From Bacillus sp. (in: firmicutes) (lineage in GTDB: Bacteria; Bacillota; Bacilli; Bacillales; Cytobacillaceae), in NCBI GenBank assembly GCA_003457145.1, contig DMSR01000470.1:1-8782 (forward strand): a stretch of 8,782 nt of DNA, written 5' to 3'. Each line of letters opens with the position of its first letter. The stretch's first letter is position 1. Both the position numbers and the translations under genes were made by a program. Shown here in pieces: positions 5,568 through 8,782 of this stretch. Under the pieces are notes generated by a model. The model made no database searches. It was not told where the DNA came from and saw only the letters and a list, made by a program, of their open reading frames with translations.

Positions 5568-8500
5568 TTACGATAATGAGTTCTCCTGCTCTTTCTGTGA
5601 GTCGTGAAGTCCTTTAATCATCTCAAAAGTGATATCGAACCAGCGGTTACTTTTCAGACCCTTCGTATGGATGACCATTTTAAGCTTCTTGCCATCCATC
5701 CCTAGTCCAACAGCATTTCGATATTGGCTGCTGATTTTGAAGATTTTTGGTCCGTCGATGCTGCTGCTTCCTTCTTCCGATAATAATATATTGACGTCCT
5801 GCTTGGCTTGTTTTATTGATTCCACACCTGCCGTTATTGCAAATACCTTCAGCTCGGCTACATTGAATAATGCTTCAACCTCAGCTGGGTAATCTCCGTA
5901 GCGATCGGTGATTTCCTCTTTTAATTCCTCGATATCCTTAAGTGTTTCAATGCTCCGGAATCGTTTATACATTTCGATCTTTTGATGGCCATCAGAAATA
6001 TAAGTTTCCGGGATATAGGCATCAATTTCTAAATCGATTTCAATTGAAGGTCTGCGTACCTGCTCTTTCTCTGGCTTACGCTCTTCAATCGCATCCTGAA
6101 GCATTTGGGAATAAAGGTCAAACCCGACGGAGTCAATAAATCCATGCTGCTCCGCTCCTAGCAGGTTGCCAGCTCCGCGGATGGACAGGTCACGCATGGC
6201 GATTTTGAAGCCCGAACCTAACTCTGTAAATTCCTTGATTGCCTGGAGACGTTTTTCGGCTACTTCTGTTAAAACCTTATCTTTTCGATAGGTGAAAAAA
6301 GCGTAGGCAACCCTGTTCGAACGCCCTACCCTTCCTCTAAGCTGATAAAGCTGGGAGAGTCCCATTTTATCGGCATCATACACAATCAATGTATTTACAT
6401 TTGGAATATCGACACCTGTTTCGATGATCGTCGTACTTACGAGGACGTCATATTCACCTTCAAGGAATCCAAGCATGACCGATTCAAGCTCATTTTCGCT
6501 CATCCTTCCGTGTGCAAAGGTAACTCTCGCATCAGGAACAAGCATCGAAATCTCTTCGGCTTTCCTTTCGATATCCTCTACACGGTTGTATAAGAAATAA
6601 ACTTGTCCGTTCCTCGCAAGCTCACGTTCGATTGCTTCGCGGACAAGCCCGCCATTATATTCCATTACATAGGTTTGAACAGGGAATCTGTTTTCCGGTG
6701 GCGTCTCAATGACTGATAAATCCCTGACCCCCAGCATGGACATATGAAGCGTTCTCGGAATTGGTGTAGCTGTAAGGGTGAGCACATCTACATTCGTTTT
6801 CAGCTGTTTAATTTTTTCTTTATGTGTTACCCCAAATCGCTGCTCTTCATCGATAATCAGCAGTCCGAGCTCCCTGTAGGTTATATCCTTTGATAACAGG
6901 CGGTGTGTCCCGACAACGATGTCAACGCTTCCTGCCTTGAGACCTTTCATCGTTTCCGTCTGCTGTTTCCTCGTCCTGAACCTGCTCAACAGGCCAATAT
7001 TGATAGGGAAATCCTGAAACCTCTCACGCATCGTTTCATAATGCTGCTGGGCGAGGATGGTCGTAGGCACCAGGAATGCTACCTGTTTGCCATCGGCGAT
7101 TGCCTTAAAGGCTGCCCTGATTGCGACTTCCGTTTTGCCATAGCCTACATCGCCGCAAAGCAGGCGATCCATCGGCCGCTCGCGTTCCATATCGATTTTA
7201 ATTTCATGGATGGACCGAATCTGGTCTTCCGTCTCCTGGTATGGAAAGGAAGATTCAAAATCACGCTGCATTTCGCCATCAGGCGAGAATGCATACCCCA
7301 CGCTCGCTTCCCTTTCCGCATACAGCTTGATCAGGTCGTCAGCAATATTTTGAACAGATGACTGGACCTTGCTCTTGACCCGTTTCCAGTCACTGCCGCC
7401 AAGCTTGTAGATCTTCGGTTCTTTCCCTTCAGATCCAACATACTTCTGGACTAAATCAATTTGTTCTACAGGAACATACAATTTATCTGTTCCATGATAG
7501 CGAATATGCAGATAATCCTTATGCACTCCATTTATCAAGAGTGTTTCAATCCCAAGATACTTTCCGATTCCATGGTTTACGTGGACAACATAATCGCCAA
7601 CCTTCAATTCAGAGTAGCTTTTGATCCGCTCAGCATTGGACAGCTTCTGTCGTCTTGGCGTTTTTTTGGTTTTTTTATTGAAGAGCTCTTCCTCGGTAAT
7701 CACAGCAATCTTTTGGATTGGGAATTCGAAGCCGGTATTAAGGCTGCCCTGGATGATTTGAACCCTGCCTGGAAGCAATTCCTGTTTTGTACTTGCCTTC
7801 ATCGCATTTATTTCATAATCTTCGAGGACACGTTCAAGCTTGTTTACCCTTTCAGAATCAGGCCCAAGAAAGATGATGGCATAATTCCCTTTCCGCCAAC
7901 GATCGATTTCTGCCTTCAAAACATGCATCTGACCATGGAAGCTTTGCATAGGTTTGCATGAGATATTAATTATATTTTGCGGATTCGTATTTGGTACATG
8001 CCTTAAAAATAACGATGAATAGACAATCGGCCTTGCCGCCTTACTCATCAATTCAGGCAGCTGGTGCGATATCTTCAAGTCATGGATGATTTGCCCTGAT
8101 CCTAGGAGGCTCGTATACCATTCTGCTTCCTCTTTGGTTAATGACTCATTCATTTCCTGAACCCTGCTGATTTCATCAACAAACAGAAAACCGCCCGACG
8201 GCAAGTAATCTATTAAACTTTGAGGTTTTTCATATGCGATCGATAAGTACTTGAATAGCTGGTCAGGCTTTTGGCCATTACGGAGCTGCTCTAGTTCATA
8301 GCCAATATTCTGGGCCATCATTGTCTTGGCCTTATCGTCCTTCAGCTTTTTCAGGCTTTTGGAAAGTCCAGAATCCAGTGCAGTGATTAGCCTGTCTATC
8401 TGATTGTTTTCAATAGGATTTTCTGTTGCTGGACCAATTGAAATCTTCTTCATTTTTTCCTTGGATCGCTGGTCTTCCAATGAGAAGGTCCTGATTGAAT

Positions 8501-8782
8501 CAACTTCCGCATCAAATAGTTCAATCCTTACCGGATCCGATGATGTTAGGGGATAAATATCAATGATTCCTCCCCTGACACTGAACTCACCTGGCGCGGA
8601 CACCATACCGGCTCTTATATAGCCCATGCTCACAAACCGGCTCAGAACCGATTCAACATTGATTTCTTCCCCAATTTTAAAGGACATTTGAAACTTTGAC
8701 CAAACATCCTTCGGAGGTAATACTTTTCTAAAGCCAGCCATCGGGACGATTACCATTCCTGTTTTCTTGGTGCTCCAGTGGT
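5568..8782 (-). CDS. mfd: Mfd, transcription-repair coupling factor (5' end cut off by window edge)
   Basis: The frame is open from the right edge to a TAA at 5570-5568, about 1,070 codons. The B. subtilis protein is about 1,177 residues, so roughly the first 105-115 are missing; the ATG at 8756 is internal, since the coding frame continues to the edge. Order of domains: remainder of the UvrB-like region ([19 protein letters not shown] near 8585-8530), a linker domain, the CarD-like RNA polymerase interaction domain ([17 protein letters not shown], about 7600-7550), the RecG-like translocase with Walker A GDVGYGKT (about 7155-7132), DEEQ (about 6850), TATPIPRT and QLRGRVGRS (about 6320-6345), and the C-terminal TRCF domain (AYIPETYI, about 6020-5997). 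Mfd pushes stalled RNA polymerase off damaged DNA and recruits UvrA. All translocase motifs look intact. Confidence 0.98.
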   Translation of the reverse strand, partial: HWSTKKTGMVIVPMAGFRKVLPPKDVWSKFQMSFKIGEEINVESVLSRFVSMGYIRAGMVSAPGEFSVRGGIIDIYPLTSSDPVRIELFDAEVDSIRTFSLEDQRSKEKMKKISIGPATENPIENNQIDRLITALDSGLSKSLKKLKDDKAKTMMAQNIGYELEQLRNGQKPDQLFKYLSIAYEKPQSLIDYLPSGGFLFVDEISRVQEMNESLTKEEAEWYTSLLGSGQIIHDLKISHQLPELMSKAARPIVYSSLFLRHVPNTNPQNIINISCKPMQSFHGQMHVLKAEIDRWRKGNYAIIFLGPDSERVNKLERVLEDYEINAMKASTKQELLPGRVQIIQGSLNTGFEFPIQKIAVITEEELFNKKTKKTPRRQKLSNAERIKSYSELKVGDYVVHVNHGIGKYLGIETLLINGVHKDYLHIRYHGTDKLYVPVEQIDLVQKYVGSEGKEPKIYKLGGSDWKRVKSKVQSSVQNIADDLIKLYAEREASVGYAFSPDGEMQRDFESSFPYQETEDQIRSIHEIKIDMERERPMDRLLCGDVGYGKTEVAIRAAFKAIADGKQVAFLVPTTILAQQHYETMRERFQDFPINIGLLSRFRTRKQQTETMKGLKAGSVDIVVGTHRLLSKDITYRELGLLIIDEEQRFGVTHKEKIKQLKTNVDVLTLTATPIPRTLHMSMLGVRDLSVIETPPENRFPVQTYVMEYNGGLVREAIERELARNGQVYFLYNRVEDIERKAEEISMLVPDARVTFAHGRMSENELESVMLGFLEGEYDVLVSTTIIETGVDIPNVNTLIVYDADKMGLSQLYQLRGRVGRSNRVAYAFFTYRKDKVLTEVAEKRLQAIKEFTELGSGFKIAMRDLSIRGAGNLLGAEQHGFIDSVGFDLYSQMLQDAIEERKPEKEQVRRPSIEIDLEIDAYIPETYISDGHQKIEMYKRFRSIETLKDIEELKEEITDRYGDYPAEVEALFNVAELKVFAITAGVESIKQAKQDVNILLSEEGSSSIDGPKIFKISSQYRNAVGLGMDGKKLKMVIHTKGLKSNRWFDITFEMIKGLHDSQKEQENSLS

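Noticed and set aside
6903..7961. Plus-strand open frames of 152 and 166 codons inside mfd
   Set aside because: They lie antisense to strongly conserved Mfd domains (translocase and RNA polymerase interaction domain), and their predicted proteins are not recognisable; they are shadows of mfd codon usage.

Overview
The window is a chromosomal core region of an endospore-forming Bacillaceae (Bacillus sensu lato). It shows the conserved B. subtilis gene order mfd - spoVT - yabM - yabN - rqcP (yabO) - yabP - yabQ, all on the minus strand, so the canonical order runs from the right end to the left. The protein sequences are close to what I remember of the B. subtilis orthologues: SpoVT has the same 178-residue length, and Mfd, YabP and YabQ are readily recognisable. 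The intergenic DNA differs, so this looks like a related genus or species rather than B. subtilis itself. I cannot fix the species from sequence alone.

Layout from right to left (5' to 3' of transcription). mfd, transcription-repair coupling factor, has its first ~105-115 residues cut off by the right edge and ends at 5568. A 269-bp gap holds a strong candidate sigma-G promoter for spoVT (5298-4762). A hairpin terminator follows spoVT at about 4700-4731. Next comes a 513-bp intergenic region containing an unusual 52-bp tandem repeat (about 4443-4613), each unit being a hairpin plus a pyrimidine tract, and an extended -10 promoter at 4283-4291. That promoter probably starts an operon: yabM (MOP-family lipid/polysaccharide flippase-like), yabN (tetrapyrrole-methylase-like domain fused to MazG), and rqcP (S4-domain ribosome quality control factor). 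A 90-bp gap with a possible sigma-E promoter precedes yabP and yabQ; yabQ runs off the left edge.

Functionally the window mixes genome and proteome maintenance (Mfd, MazG-type nucleotide house-cleaning, RqcP in tailing of stalled nascent chains) with spore development (SpoVT in the forespore; YabP and YabQ in the mother cell, YabQ linked to cortex formation). Two ATGA stop/start overlaps (yabM/yabN and yabP/yabQ) suggest translational coupling. Several coding starts were placed downstream of the longest possible open frame, using ribosome binding sites and family lengths.

No mobile elements, CRISPR array, tRNA or rRNA genes were seen. Most of the window is ordinary conserved chromosome; the only part I cannot explain is the tandem hairpin repeat between spoVT and yabM.
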